NCBI GenBank assembly: GCA_019787685.1
Contig: JAHNUO010000007.1
Span: forward strand, 310,001-374,000
Source of the DNA: Chiua virens
Taxonomy: Eukaryota; Basidiomycota; Agaricomycetes; Boletales; Boletaceae
Direction: 5' to 3'
DNA: 64,000 nucleotides
Program-made: the position numbers and the translations under genes
Part shown: piece after piece, positions 23,141-33,439 of the stretch
How the letters are laid out: each line of letters begins with the position of its first letter
Position numbering within the stretch: position 1 is the stretch's first letter
The notes under the pieces: generated by a model
Seen by the model: only the letters and a program-made list of their open reading frames with translations
What the model was told of the DNA's origin: nothing
Databases searched by the model: none

Positions 23141-23168
23141 ACTGACTGTCCTCAGTCAGTCACGTGAC
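23141..23168 (+). promoter_or_regulatory. Inverted repeat and CACGTG palindrome upstream of the antisense gene
   Basis: ACTGACTG-TCCT-CAGTCAGT is a perfect 8-bp-arm inverted repeat. It is followed immediately by the palindrome GTCACGTGAC, a CACGTG E-box. Both lie 115-145 bp upstream of the ATG at 23,284, and a weak TATA-like CATTAAAG is about 75 bp upstream. Use as a promoter is inferred from position. Confidence 0.45.
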
Positions 23169-23283
23169 ACCCGCGAACGCTGACCTTGAACCGGTGACTA
23201 GGATCGGCCGCGCATTAAAGCCTCGCGTTGGCCGTCCGTTCTTTCGACAAGTTTACTCCCCTCCCGCTTCGCTACTCGTCACC

Positions 23284-24537
23284 ATGTCTCTTACGTCCCT
23301 CGACTCCATCCTTGCATTCGCAGACTCTCCCGTCGATGAGGCGACTGTCAAGGTTGAGAAGGACCTCACACAAGGAAAGGATCGGATTGCGGCTGTGGCG
23401 CTGGCGGTGCCGGATGATAAGGAGGAGCTGCAAGAAGAACAGGAGGGATGGTGCCAGGAGTGGCAACGGGCTTTGGTACTTCGCGAGTTTCTTAGGGTTG
23501 GTTGGGTATTAACCGGACTTGTAGGAGCATCTAAATACCGCCCTTAGCCAGGCTAAATCGCACGGCATTTCCTGCCGCCTCAGCGACGAGACGGTGAAGA
23601 CGATGCGCGAAGCAACCACGTTTTTTCATAGATGGCAGGGGGAAGTAGCTCAACGCGCGGACGCTCAGAGACAACGAACCGCCTCAGGCAAGGTAACGGG
23701 GGGTGGGTCGTTCGGATCCGCTTCGCTTCTGGGTGATTCGGTCGCGGAGACAGGCAAGACCGTCGAGGTCGAGGCTGGCAGAAAGCGCAAGGTGAGACCG
23801 CTGTTACCTCAGATGTTTCGCTCTGTTAACGGTTCTTTTCAGCGGTCCACTCGTAAGGCCGCTATGGACGAGAGCCCGTGTGACGAGGAGGAGGAGGTGG
23901 TAGTCGAGGGTCCGCTTAAAATTCCAGATCGTATGGTTCACGACCCGGCGTGCGAGATGTGCGCTCGGACTAGTAAGTTGTGCGCAGGGATTCCGGGTCG
24001 CACTTGTGATCCTTGCTTCAAAGCCAAGGCTCGGTGCAACAAGTCAAGTGGTCGGGGCGCTAAGAGTGGGCCGTCGGTTGAGAAGTGGAAACTAGCGGAT
24101 CCGAAGGCCAAGGCTGCAGGTAGGACCTCTCTCCTCGAATCGCATCAACTCGGCTGATCTTTTTCGTAGCGTTACCCGTTATCACGGTTACCATCCCGGC
24201 TCGCAAGGCCGTGGTCGATCCTTCACCCGCGTCTCCTCCGACACCGGATGCGCCCGAGCCGCTCTTCTACGAGTCCAAGCCCGTGTCTCCACTCCCTTTT
24301 CAAGATGGGGGGGAAGGAGTAGAGTCGCCCAAGAAGAAGTCTAAGACTGGCTCGCCGTCTGAGCCTTACGATGGGGCGGACGATATCCGACGCGCTATTC
24401 TCTCTCTAGAGGCGAAGTTCCTGTCGACCAGGTCCTTCTTCAAGGAGCTTCAGGCCCGTGCTTCGGCCATGGAATCGTACGTCGCTTCGCAGCAGGGAGA
24501 ACTGGATAGGGTAAAGCTGGCGTTTGGAATGTCTTGA
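23284..24537 (+). CDS. Antisense Zn2Cys6 zinc-cluster protein carried by the retrotransposon
   Basis: Four exons read as one gene of 367 codons: 23,284-23,475, 23,525-23,791, 23,843-24,119 and 24,170-24,537. The introns are 49, 51 and 50 bp, all GT...AG, with TTAAC branch-like motifs in the first two. Every exon phase closes. The start has a good context (CACCATGTC). The third exon encodes CEMCARTSKLC and CDPCFKAKARC, that is C-x2-C-x6-C-x7-C-x2-C-x6-C, the binuclear zinc-cluster pattern, here in mid-protein and not at the N-terminus. The C-terminal exon has a Pro-rich stretch, a basic PKKKSKTG (possible nuclear signal) and a predicted helical end. The gene lies between pol and the 3' LTR on the opposite strand, convergent with pol. 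A DNA-binding role is inferred. Intact splicing and reading frame argue that it is, or was very recently, functional. Confidence 0.8.
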
Positions 24538-25162
24538 GTCGTTTCCAGCCCGTCCCTACTTGTATGATAGCGTATAGTCGATATCCGTATCCGTGTCCGT
24601 GTCCGTGCCCATGTCCAAGTGAGATCCCTAAGTACGAAAACAAGGATTAGAAGGGTAACAAAACGATACGAATGAAAAGAGATCTGAATGAATGACACCT
24701 GAGCGCGGGGTTCCGCCCGTCTTGTTTTCTTCGGTCATCTATCGCGTCTTTGCCTACTTTTGTAGCCTTTATCGTCTATATCGGTCGAAAGCGGATCGGT
24801 AAAACTATCACCGGGTCAAAACGTGCGTGTGCCCCATCACGCGTTCGAAGACGAAAATCTAGGTATTAGTTCGTTGGGGCAGGAGGGGAAATGGATAGAC
24901 GTCTGTTTTTCTGTTTTTCTGGTTTTTTCTTTATCTACGGTTTTTAGATCTTTTCGGTCTGACTGAGCGAGAAAGCGGAGGATGTGAGTGAGTGAAGTTC
25001 TATGGGGTATCGTAAGACTTTATTATTGGCTCGGATATCATTTTTCTTCGAAATCAAGTACACCGGACGAAACCCGGGGTGAAATAGAGAGCACTGGACT
25101 AAACCCAGGATAGAATAAATACGTATCGGGCGGTATAAGGGGGGGGCGGTAACGACAGAAGG
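24538..25162. other. Convergent 3' region between pol and the antisense gene
   Basis: About 620 bp with no ORF. It contains a (GTGTCC)n-like simple repeat at 24,585-24,615 and a T-rich tract at 24,900-24,945. Both genes must terminate here. Confidence 0.5.
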
Positions 25163-28100
25163 CTAGTCTTGCAAGACATCGCCCTTGTCTTCATCTTCGT
25201 ACTCGACATCTTCCTCAGCATCAGAGTGGTCGTATTCCTCATCGCCTATTCCGGTCAGTTCAGTAACCGGAATAGTGATTTTCGTCTGTGGAAAGTAAGG
25301 TAGCAAGCGAAACGCCGCATACCTCAGTTTCGAAATGGCGCCGTCCAACTCGGCTAGCAGATACGATCCTCCAGTAGTCCTGCGAAGGACCACCATTGGA
25401 CCGAGGTAGCATGGCTTCGTTTTCCGGTTCAGCTCCTTCTCAATCCGCGTATTTCGAACCAAGACGAGGTCACCTGAACTAAACTCTTTCGTCCGTATCC
25501 GGTTCTTGAATCGCGCCTCAAAATCTTTAAGGGACGCAAACCGTGATGCCAAGACGCACTCTCGGATAGAATCGATATCTGTTTGACGCTTTTGGAGCTG
25601 ACGAGCTCTCCAAGCTATCAAGCTTTCACTAGAAACTGGGTCAGCATTAGGAACGGGAACGAGGAATGTTGCCTCTGATAAATCGAACGGAAAAAGCGGC
25701 TCGACACCGTGTACCATAAAGTACGGCGAAAGACCGGTTGCTTTGAGTATAGTGACGCGTTCGGCCCAGAAAACGGAGTGAGCGATCATCGGCCAGCGAA
25801 CTTCCCCTCCCAGGGTACTTTTGACGATGGCCTCCCGGACATCGAGATGACGCCGTTCGACAATGCCGTTCGCCTGAGAGTTGTAAGGGGAAATCCGGAT
25901 ATGGTGGATACCGTATCGGGTAGCCAAGTTGTCGAGTGCCTGTACGAATGCCGGACCGTTGTCCATAATGAGCTCAGAGACGGCTCCCCAACGGCATAGG
26001 ATATCTTCAAAAATAAAAGATGCGATGGAGGACGCATTCTCGGATCGCAACATGCGCCATTCAGGATACGCAGTAAGAGCGCATCGGGCCTGTACAATAT
26101 ACCGGTATCCGCCTGATCGAGGCATTACCATTGTGTCGATGTGGACTTTGTGAAATAGCCCGCCCATAACTGGTACGGTAGGAGGGATATGAAACTTCTG
26201 CGTCTGTCGAATTTGACACTCGTGGCAGGTACGGGTATACCATTTGACGTCATCGATGAGCAGAGGCCACCAGAAACGTAGCAGTAACCGTGTCCGAACC
26301 GAGAAGACGCCTTTGTGTCCAAGGTCGTCATGCGCCTCCTTAATGAGTCCGTAACGGCGTTCTCTTGGCACGACTAACTGGTATCTGCCATGCGGTTCTC
26401 GACGATAGAGAGATCCGTTTAGAAGGAAGAACCGGGTCGCGGAATTAACGAAGGAGGTGAAGTTGCGATCTGTCAAATCCGGAGGATGGACCCGGTCGTC
26501 GAGGAATAGGTGAATCTGATCAATGCGCGCTTCTTTTGCCAGAGCTTTGGGGGAGCGGGGGATAACCGGTTCTGGTTCGGCCGGTTCTGCCATAGGGGAA
26601 ACAAATACGGATACGGATTGGAAGGAATGTGTGATGGAATGTCTGTTAATGTGAGCAAACCGACCCGGTGGTGACAACCGGTCGTTTAACAATGCCATAG
26701 AGAAGGAATATGCTTGGTCCAACCAATCCTCGAAATCATCCTCTTCGGGAGGGTCATTCTCGGATGGTGGACGACGAGAGAGTCCGTCTGCGCCAGTATG
26801 TCGGGTAGCAGGGACGTGAACGAGGTGAAAGTTGAATAACAAAATGCCCGCGATCCACCTATTAATGGTCGCGTTGGGCTGGAGGTCCGGGTTATTGATC
26901 ATACCCTTAACGTATTTCGCGTCGACTTCCACTGTGAAATTGGCAACACCGAACACGAATATCCGGACTGCTCGCAAAGCGCGGAACAATCCGTACAGCT
27001 CCAGTTTGGCCTGAGAGTAGCGGCTCTCGACCTCTGTGAGACTAATTGAACCGAAGCGGTTCGGGTACCTCTTGCCGTCATCTCCTTCCTGCGACAAGAT
27101 ATAGCCAACCGCGATGTACGACGTATCCACTGCAAGGATAACCTCGTTCCCGGATTCGTAATCCAGGCGACGAAGAGCAGGGGAGTGACAGATCGCATCC
27201 TTGAGACGCAGCATAGCAATTTGCTGGGGTTCTCCCCATTCGAAAGAGACGCTCTTTCGGGTCAAGTTGACCAACGGTCGAGCAATCGTAGCAAAATTTT
27301 TGATGAAAATTCGAAGAACACCGCACACACCTAAGAATCCGCGTACTTGCGTAAGGTTCTGACACTCGGGCCAGTCGCGGATTTTTTGTACCTTCTTCTC
27401 GTGAGGGATACGGCCATCAGCCGTACACTTGTGTCCGACTATGGTCGCGTCTGGTGCTGCGAGTACGAATTTCTTAGCGGATACCGTTACTCCGACGTTT
27501 TGTAGTCGTTGTAGGATGCGATGGACTACGAGGAGGTGCTCCCAGATGAAGCGACGAATACCCGAATTTTCTGCGATGGTTTCGTAAGAGCCATCCGAAT
27601 TTTGGTAGCGGGTCGAGACTGTTTTGACCGGCAGATCATCTATGAATGGATAGGTATAACGAGGTATCTCGTCCTGCAAAATAAACGACATGTCGGCCTG
27701 ATAGATTTGTACCGCGTTTGTGTACCCCATGGGTACCGTAGTGAGCCGGTGCGGACCCATTGGACTGTTGAAAGTGGTGAGGTTGCGTGAATCCGGGTGT
27801 AATGGACGTTGGTCGTATCCGGCAAACAAGTCCATCATCCCGTATACTGCATATCCGGCAAAAGATTCCGCGAAGTGTTCGACAAGGGGTGGGGTAGAAG
27901 AGTCGCAGATTGTGACTGCGTTCAGCGGCTGCAAGTCGTGGACGAGTCGTAGCGATTTACCGTCCTGTTTTAGGACGCAAAACCACCGCGATCGATAGGC
28001 AGATGTCGAGGGTTCATACACACCGGACGCAATCCGGTCCTTGATAATCTGGATCGTGTCAGCCCACATTGCAGGGGGAACTGGGATGTTTCGCAGTATC

Positions 28101-28564
28101 CAAGGCGTATGAGGTATGGTAGGAATTTTGACAGGGGGAAAATATTGTTCGAGGAGACGGCCCCGCTCGGTCGGTATCCAAGCAAAGGCCGTTTCGTGTT
28201 CGCGGACGATCCATCGGATTAATTTGACTTCTTCTGGCCATAGCCAGTTAGCCGGGTCAAGATCTAAAGCATCAGCACGTTCCTGTGTGAAACGTTGTCC
28301 AGGGGTAAAGTCGGGTGGATGAGTAGGTAAAGGTTTCAGTCCGGCGATAGGATCGTCCGGCAGAGATCGCGTGATATGAAACTCCTCCCCGGTAGGAACA
28401 ACTACCGACCGAACTTTACGTGCTACCGGTTTATAAACCAGCGCGTGCGAAATGGTATCATACGAATAAACAGAAGTGATAGCGGAAAGAACGTCCGGAT
28501 TAGGGTCTGTACGCGTGGATGACAAAAATGGGTAATCGGTCGAAGGCGGGACTGGTCCGATCAA
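25163..28564 (-). CDS. pol: Ty3/gypsy pol: reverse transcriptase, RNase H, integrase
   Basis: 1133 residues, no internal stops. Reverse transcriptase occupies about residues 150-420, with KSLRLVHDLQPLN, FAGYDQRPLHPDSR and the catalytic box FIDDLPV (FxDD in place of the usual YxDD). RNase H follows with VDTSYIAVGYIL, KLELYGLFRAL and VEVDAKYVKGMI. The integrase has an HHCC zinc region (DDLGHKGVFSVR then CHECQIRQ), catalytic residues in KVHIDTMVMP, LIMDNGPAF and GIVERRHLDVREAI, and a C-terminal GDLVLVRNTRIE block. It ends in an acidic tail (DAEEDVEYEDEDKGD), with no chromodomain. It copies element RNA into DNA and inserts it. The frame starts 133 nt after the gag stop, so it may need its own initiation or reinitiation. 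Apparently functional. Confidence 0.95.
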   Translation of the reverse strand: MIGPVPPSTDYPFLSSTRTDPNPDVLSAITSVYSYDTISHALVYKPVARKVRSVVVPTGEEFHITRSLPDDPIAGLKPLPTHPPDFTPGQRFTQERADALDLDPANWLWPEEVKLIRWIVREHETAFAWIPTERGRLLEQYFPPVKIPTIPHTPWILRNIPVPPAMWADTIQIIKDRIASGVYEPSTSAYRSRWFCVLKQDGKSLRLVHDLQPLNAVTICDSSTPPLVEHFAESFAGYAVYGMMDLFAGYDQRPLHPDSRNLTTFNSPMGPHRLTTVPMGYTNAVQIYQADMSFILQDEIPRYTYPFIDDLPVKTVSTRYQNSDGSYETIAENSGIRRFIWEHLLVVHRILQRLQNVGVTVSAKKFVLAAPDATIVGHKCTADGRIPHEKKVQKIRDWPECQNLTQVRGFLGVCGVLRIFIKNFATIARPLVNLTRKSVSFEWGEPQQIAMLRLKDAICHSPALRRLDYESGNEVILAVDTSYIAVGYILSQEGDDGKRYPNRFGSISLTEVESRYSQAKLELYGLFRALRAVRIFVFGVANFTVEVDAKYVKGMINNPDLQPNATINRWIAGILLFNFHLVHVPATRHTGADGLSRRPPSENDPPEEDDFEDWLDQAYSFSMALLNDRLSPPGRFAHINRHSITHSFQSVSVFVSPMAEPAEPEPVIPRSPKALAKEARIDQIHLFLDDRVHPPDLTDRNFTSFVNSATRFFLLNGSLYRREPHGRYQLVVPRERRYGLIKEAHDDLGHKGVFSVRTRLLLRFWWPLLIDDVKWYTRTCHECQIRQTQKFHIPPTVPVMGGLFHKVHIDTMVMPRSGGYRYIVQARCALTAYPEWRMLRSENASSIASFIFEDILCRWGAVSELIMDNGPAFVQALDNLATRYGIHHIRISPYNSQANGIVERRHLDVREAIVKSTLGGEVRWPMIAHSVFWAERVTILKATGLSPYFMVHGVEPLFPFDLSEATFLVPVPNADPVSSESLIAWRARQLQKRQTDIDSIRECVLASRFASLKDFEARFKNRIRTKEFSSGDLVLVRNTRIEKELNRKTKPCYLGPMVVLRRTTGGSYLLAELDGAISKLRYAAFRLLPYFPQTKITIPVTELTGIGDEEYDHSDAEEDVEYEDEDKGDVLQD

Positions 28565-28697
28565 AAGAGGCGGAAGCCGTGTGTAAGAAGTCGGGAAATA
28601 GAGAGATGAAACGAATGACGGTTTTAAAAAAACGAAACCGGATGCGACGCGGATAGAAGATTGAAATCTCCCCGATTGGTATACGGATCATCGATAG

Positions 28698-30969
28698 CTA
28701 AAAACCCAAGTCCATTTCGACGACGGTCTGATGGCTGTTACACTGTTTCTTTTCTCGGCAACGGGGGCATCCTTCCGTCCACGCCCGAGTAGACAAAGAG
28801 AATTGCTTCCCCGTGTTAGGGTCGCGCAGCGTAATCATCTGTGCTCCATCCGGGTAATCGTCAGTAGTCGCACTCATAAGACAATGAAACGGTCGTCCGA
28901 GCAATAGATCAAAGTTTGCCCTGGCCAAAATCTGGACCTGTAGCATCACTTCGCCCGTACCAAAGTCTACGGATAGGTCCTCCAGTACCCCCACTGTTTT
29001 GTCAACGCTTGTGTTGGCGGATGACATATTCATTGTGTGATCCGACCGAATTGGGATACCGAGTGTCTCCCAGATACGTTTGGGCATCGCGACAATCTCG
29101 GACCCAGAGTCCAAGACGCATCGGATGGGTCGTCCGGATTCTCCTATCTTGGCCTCGATTGACCGAAGGGGAAGACTGTGATGCGCCACTATGAGTCTGT
29201 CGTCGTTTCTGTTTATCCGGTCGCCGTATTCGCGTTCGATTGCAAACGGGTCGAGACCCGCGAGCTTGTTTACCTGCACAGCCTGAGTGGATAGGTTAGT
29301 CGTTACTCGTTTAGTGGTGGTAAGGTCCCGAAATTGCTTTCGGAACTCTGGTGCTACCGCAAATAAATCTTTAACGGGCACAGGTATGCTCGTATCCAGG
29401 ACTCGGTCCAACACTCGTTGTGGAGCTGAGTCATCCTCGAGCGGAAACGAGTACCTATATTGCGTCGTAGGGTTAAACGAAGGGTTAGTTTGTGCTGCGC
29501 GGGAAGGAGGATTGCTATTGTCGTTGGCACGACTAGAAGAAGAAGAACCGGACGGTCCGGCTATTGCGGATGCGGGTGCGGGTGACGAGGCCGGTGGGGA
29601 GCGTGATGGCGTAGATGATGATGATGATTTGGGGTTAGCTTCTTTGGCGGTCTGTAACTCTGGCGAGATGATCTCCTCAGACACCGTGGCCGACCGACTG
29701 TTTAGTTTCCGAGGTGGCATATATACGCCGTCAAACCGGACACGTTTACCCTTTTCCTTGGTCGCCTTATCTGCCTGGAATGTAGCCCAAGCCTGTGCAA
29801 TGTAGGGCTGGAAATCCGGGTCGGCTACTACGGATAGAGGTTCGCTTTCCTCGTCCGTTTCCGTGAGTGCAAAGGCGGCCGGTTCGATGTCTAGGACCGC
29901 TGGTGTTCCCGGATGCGCGGATGATAGAATGCCTGCCGTGATATGTGGGGGTAAGTCCCTGGTAGTACTGCTGGATGACGTGGATGTGACAGGGGGGTGA
30001 ACCGGTTGGCTATTAGCCCATGCGTAGTCGACACCGTCCTTGAAACATTGTCCGCCCGGCGCTCGAGGGATGTTAGAGCCATCCGGCATGTAGAGCTTGT
30101 TATCAGACCCTCTGACCACCTTCGCCATATTGAGGTATTCGATGCAGATGGGGCAAGAACGCATATAATGGCCGGGTCCACCGCAGAACTTGCAAGCGGA
30201 CGAAGTACGTGAGGTTTGGTTTGTCTCTACCTTCACTGTTGGGGCCGGCGAGTATGAGGGAATAGGTGCGGTTGGTCGATACGTTGATGCGGGTGGTGCG
30301 GGTATTTGAGCTGGTTGACGTGGCGGTTGATATGTAGAGGTGAACGGGGGGGGACTGAGCGTGGGGGTGAATGTCGGGCGAAATGTAGAACCCGTTAGGA
30401 GAAAAGTGGCCGCCTTCGTGGAATCATCCATGGAATACGGGTCGTTAGGGTGGTGATCCGGTAGTATGATGCGTAACCGGTCACGGATCTCCTGCTGTAG
30501 CTCAGGTGGGAACCCATTTAGGTATAGGCCATTACGGTCGATGTCTGAGATTTTTTGGTTAGCAATTAATACGGAGGAGACCTTACGGAATGCTCGAGTA
30601 TATTCCCCGAGCTCATCCTGGTTACGCATCTGCCCGCCGTGACACTTCTGAGCCAAGTACTCGAGGTCTGCGCGACCATATCGGTTCGTACCCTCACATC
30701 CCGGGTATAGTTTTTTAACCGCTGACACGAATGCGTCCCAATCCATCGGGTTGGCCGTTGTTTCTGGCAGGGTTTGCCAGACCTCGGCTTCATCTAGGGC
30801 CGCGTAGCGTAACGCAGCTTTTACCTTGTTCGTCGGGGTAAGACCAGCCGCGTCGCCAAGGAATTCTATGTCCTCCAGGTAACGCGGTAACTCGGACGGC
30901 GTTTTTTCCGTCAAATTTAGGGGCATTGGGTGTGCCTCGTAAAGGCATCTGGAAGGGTTGTTGTGCCAT
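28698..30969 (-). CDS. gag: Ty3/gypsy gag-protease, with a 1-nt frame offset near the start
   Basis: The open frame from the ATG at 30,926 gives 742 residues. It has a capsid-like region (SELPRYLEDIEFLGDAAGL, AALDEAEVWQTLPE, LYPGCEGTNRYGRADLEYL), a CCHC knuckle CKFCGGPGHYMRSC and a retropepsin with CVLDSGSEIVAMP and LLLGRPFHCL. Upstream, another frame starting at an ATG at 30,969 reads MAQQPFQMPLRGTPNAPKFD and meets the main frame at a run of six A. The family gag that I recognise begins MPLRG..NAPKFDGKTP, so the true protein probably spans both frames, with one base too many in the A-run. This could be a mutation, an assembly error or programmed slippage. Everything else in the ORF is intact. 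Confidence 0.85.
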
Positions 30970-31418
30970 CGGGTTCTGTAGAGGTGGGGTAGGACAAGAC
31001 GGTTGCGAAGGTGACGATACGGTTCGAGAAGGGGATGTAGGGGACGGGTTAAGTAGAGAAAATAAAGAAACGGAGGAAGAGGATTTAGAAGATGGTTTAG
31101 AAGGGGTAGAGGAATGCGAGGACGGTAACGAAGGAAGAGTTGTTAGAGGAGATAGATCAGGGTCGGGTGAACGGTATCGAGTAAAAGAGGCTTCCAGTTC
31201 AGAAGGAAAATTAGTAAAACCGCCCGGGACAACGGGTGAATCGGGTGAACGTAGTGTGAAGGAGTCAATGCGGTTATGCCGCGCTCTATCCGGGGTAACC
31301 GAAGTAAAAAGCTCGGTATTGGCAGAGATATCCGGATTTCTAAGACTTGAGAGTAGCTCGTCTACCTCTAGTCGCTCTGGTGTAGGCCTGAGCGATCTCG
31401 TCCTGACAACCTAAAAAA

Positions 31419-31440
31419 GAACCCCTCGCGGTGGGCTCCA
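31419..31440 (-). other. Primer-binding site of the family A element
   Basis: Minus strand: TGGAGCCCACCGCGAGGGGT, two bases inside the 5' LTR. The complementary tRNA 3' end would read ...GGTGGGCTCCA, with U73 before CCA and a CTCGC T-stem strand. A U73 discriminator fits tRNA-Cys, but the tRNA is not identified here. Confidence 0.65.
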
Positions 31441-31442
31441 GT

Positions 31443-32326
31443 TGAAGAAATTAAAAACGGGCTGGTGTGACAGGAACAGGGTTAGTAGAACTGTCAGATA
31501 GAAAGAAAAGGGATGGGCGCGAGTATGGCTCGTCCCAAGGGGTTCTGAGGTTGGAGACGAAGTGTCAAGGCGTTGACAGGAGCTTTGAAAGCAATCCGGA
31601 CGCGTTCCCGGGTGAAACCGTACGAAGGTCGACAAAACCGGCCGAAATGCGGACAGTTGGATAGTTCGGCGACAAGGCAGAGACTCGAGCACAACGGTGA
31701 TCGAGTACGAGTAAGGGCGGATAGAGAAGATAGATAACCGGGCGAGGCGACTTAGGACGCGAGAGAAAACGGGGATCGAAAGATGAAATTTTTATTTACG
31801 AACACAAATTTTATAGTCTCAGGTATTCCCCGGGACTTTTACAGCGGATAAAGTATCGAATAAATAAGGGAAGCGTACGTATACGGAGCCGACTCTCATG
31901 GAGATCGACCCGTGAAAAGGAAAACAATGTTCTGTCAAGGTGGGATAAGGTTTGATCCGTGAATCAATGGACTACCTTTAAAACGTCGTATGACCCGACT
32001 ATCCGTTCCTTATAACCAATCGGATACGTGTCGATAACACGGAACCGTCTAAAAAAAATCTAAGAAGGTATGAAATAAAATAGAAATTGGACAAAAGAGA
32101 GTTGATTAGTGTACGTCGTGCGATCCCGATCGAGCAACCCGATTCGGTCACCTCGCGCAAAAACGTGTAGGAACGAAGAACAAAACATACGAATATGAGT
32201 TGGATCCACTCGGATGGACACAGGACCACGACGGACGGGTAGGACAATCGATATGGGCAATCCGGGCATCCTGTAAACAAAGCGGGAACACGGGTTTATC
32301 ACCTCAAGGGATCATTGACTCCTACA
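31443..32326 (-). repeat. 5' LTR of the family A element
   Basis: 884 bp. It differs from the 3' LTR at about positions 31,649, 31,990, 32,070 and 32,222 by my comparison. Each difference is TpG or CpA here where the other copy has CpG. The right edge CTCCTACA is followed by the TSD CCGG. Confidence 0.95.
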
Positions 32327-32330
32327 CCGG

Positions 32331-32485
32331 ATACTTTTACATTGACTGCTTTTCATTCCGGATCGTTCACCAGCCTCTAGGACTCTTAGACAAACCTGAA
32401 TCCATCATTCCTTCAAATATAACCCCCCTTGGGACAAACCTATCGCCCCACCTTTCTTCTTATTGCCTATTATTTCTTTTCTACA
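32331..32485 (+). repeat. LTR, family D, right part
   Basis: Continuation of 21,797-22,238 after the family A insertion, from ATACTTTTACATTGACTG to TTTTCTACA. Joining the two halves across one copy of CCGG gives the same order as in the family D LTR at 5821-6527. Confidence 0.85.
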
Positions 32486-32489
32486 ACAC

Positions 32490-32990
32490 AATGACAATGT
32501 GACACATTGTCACATCGTCCATGTGTCATGTCTGTCTCCTTCCCTTCTCTTTTCCCCCCCACCTTTCTCCTCTCCCTCCCACCTCTCATCTGCAACAACA
32601 AGATGTTGACAACATGACGCATAGATGATGCAACAATGTGTCACATCGTCCATGTGTCATGTTCACTTCCCTCCTCTCTCTTCCCTTCCACCCACACATC
32701 AATTTGTGCTGCCACATGGACACAATGATAATGACAACAATGACATGCCAACATGATGTGACAATGATGCGACACATTATCACATCGAATTTCCCCCCCC
32801 TCTCTTTCTCTTCCCTTCCACCCATAAGTCAACTCACTGGCATATCAGCACCTGGATGTGATGATGAATGAGATGTTAGCATGACGTGATGATGATGCGA
32901 CAATGTGTCACATCGTCCACATGTCATGTTTGCTCCCCCCTTCTCTCTCTTCTCTCTCTCCAAGTCCCCTTCCACCCACACAAGGAAGCC
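32490..32990. repeat. Minisatellite, ~120-bp units
   Basis: Units built from TGTGTCACATCGTCCATGTG followed by a pyrimidine tract (CTCTCTCTTCCCTTCCACCC) recur at about 32,497, 32,635, 32,765 and 32,890. The following 33,000-33,150 is a GC-rich patch of GGCC/AAGCCC words. Confidence 0.7.
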
Positions 32991-33439
32991 CCAGCCTAGG
33001 CCCAAGCCCTAGCTTTCAGGATGGGCCAGGCCACCATCAAGGGCTTCTGGGGGCTCAGGGCTCAGCCTGTGATGTTACAGGGCCCAAGCCCCCCTAAGCT
33101 GGGCCTGAGCCAGGGCTTTCAGGCCAAGCCGGGCCAGCACAGCACTAGAGTAAGACACATCTAAGAATGATAGTAAAGATAACAGAAACAAATTTGGTAA
33201 AAGTCACCCTTTGACCTATGTACTCGGACTAATAGTGATAAACATTTTGTTACAATCACACAATATACTATCCTAATCCCTCTATTTTTCACCTATTTTT
33301 CCCTTTGCATTTGAGCTTGCTATAAGCATTCCATTCCTTCCAAGTTTCCAGAACTGAACACTTAGTGAATACATTAACCCATGCCTTGCTATGGTCTAGA
33401 ACCACTAGCCCTTGACCAGTCTAGACCATACAAACCCTC

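Larger units (their letters stand above)
22239..32326 (-). mobile_element. Complete young Ty3/gypsy retrotransposon (family A) with antisense cargo gene
   Basis: 10,088 bp on the minus strand. 5' LTR 31,443-32,326, PBS, gag-protease, RT-RNase H-integrase, an antisense spliced Zn2Cys6 gene, 3' LTR 22,239-23,122. It is flanked by a 4-bp TSD CCGG (22,235-22,238 and 32,327-32,330), and removal restores a family D LTR. Pol is a single 1133-codon open frame; gag is open apart from one 1-nt offset near its start. No chromodomain is fused to the integrase. The two LTRs have equal length and by eye differ at four sites, all CpG transitions. This is the only element in the window that could have moved recently. 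Confidence 0.95.

Noticed and set aside
29287..29805. Plus-strand 172-codon ORF inside gag
   Set aside because: Shadow of the intact minus-strand gag; composition mirrors the Ser/Pro-rich linker.
30926..31414. Plus-strand ORF of 162 codons next to the 5' LTR of element A
   Set aside because: It is the complement of the Ser/Pro-rich N-terminal gag frame on the minus strand and has no motif of its own.
31419..31440. tRNA-like 3' end next to the LTR
   Set aside because: Only ~20 nt match a tRNA 3' end. It is a primer-binding site and no cloverleaf can be formed.
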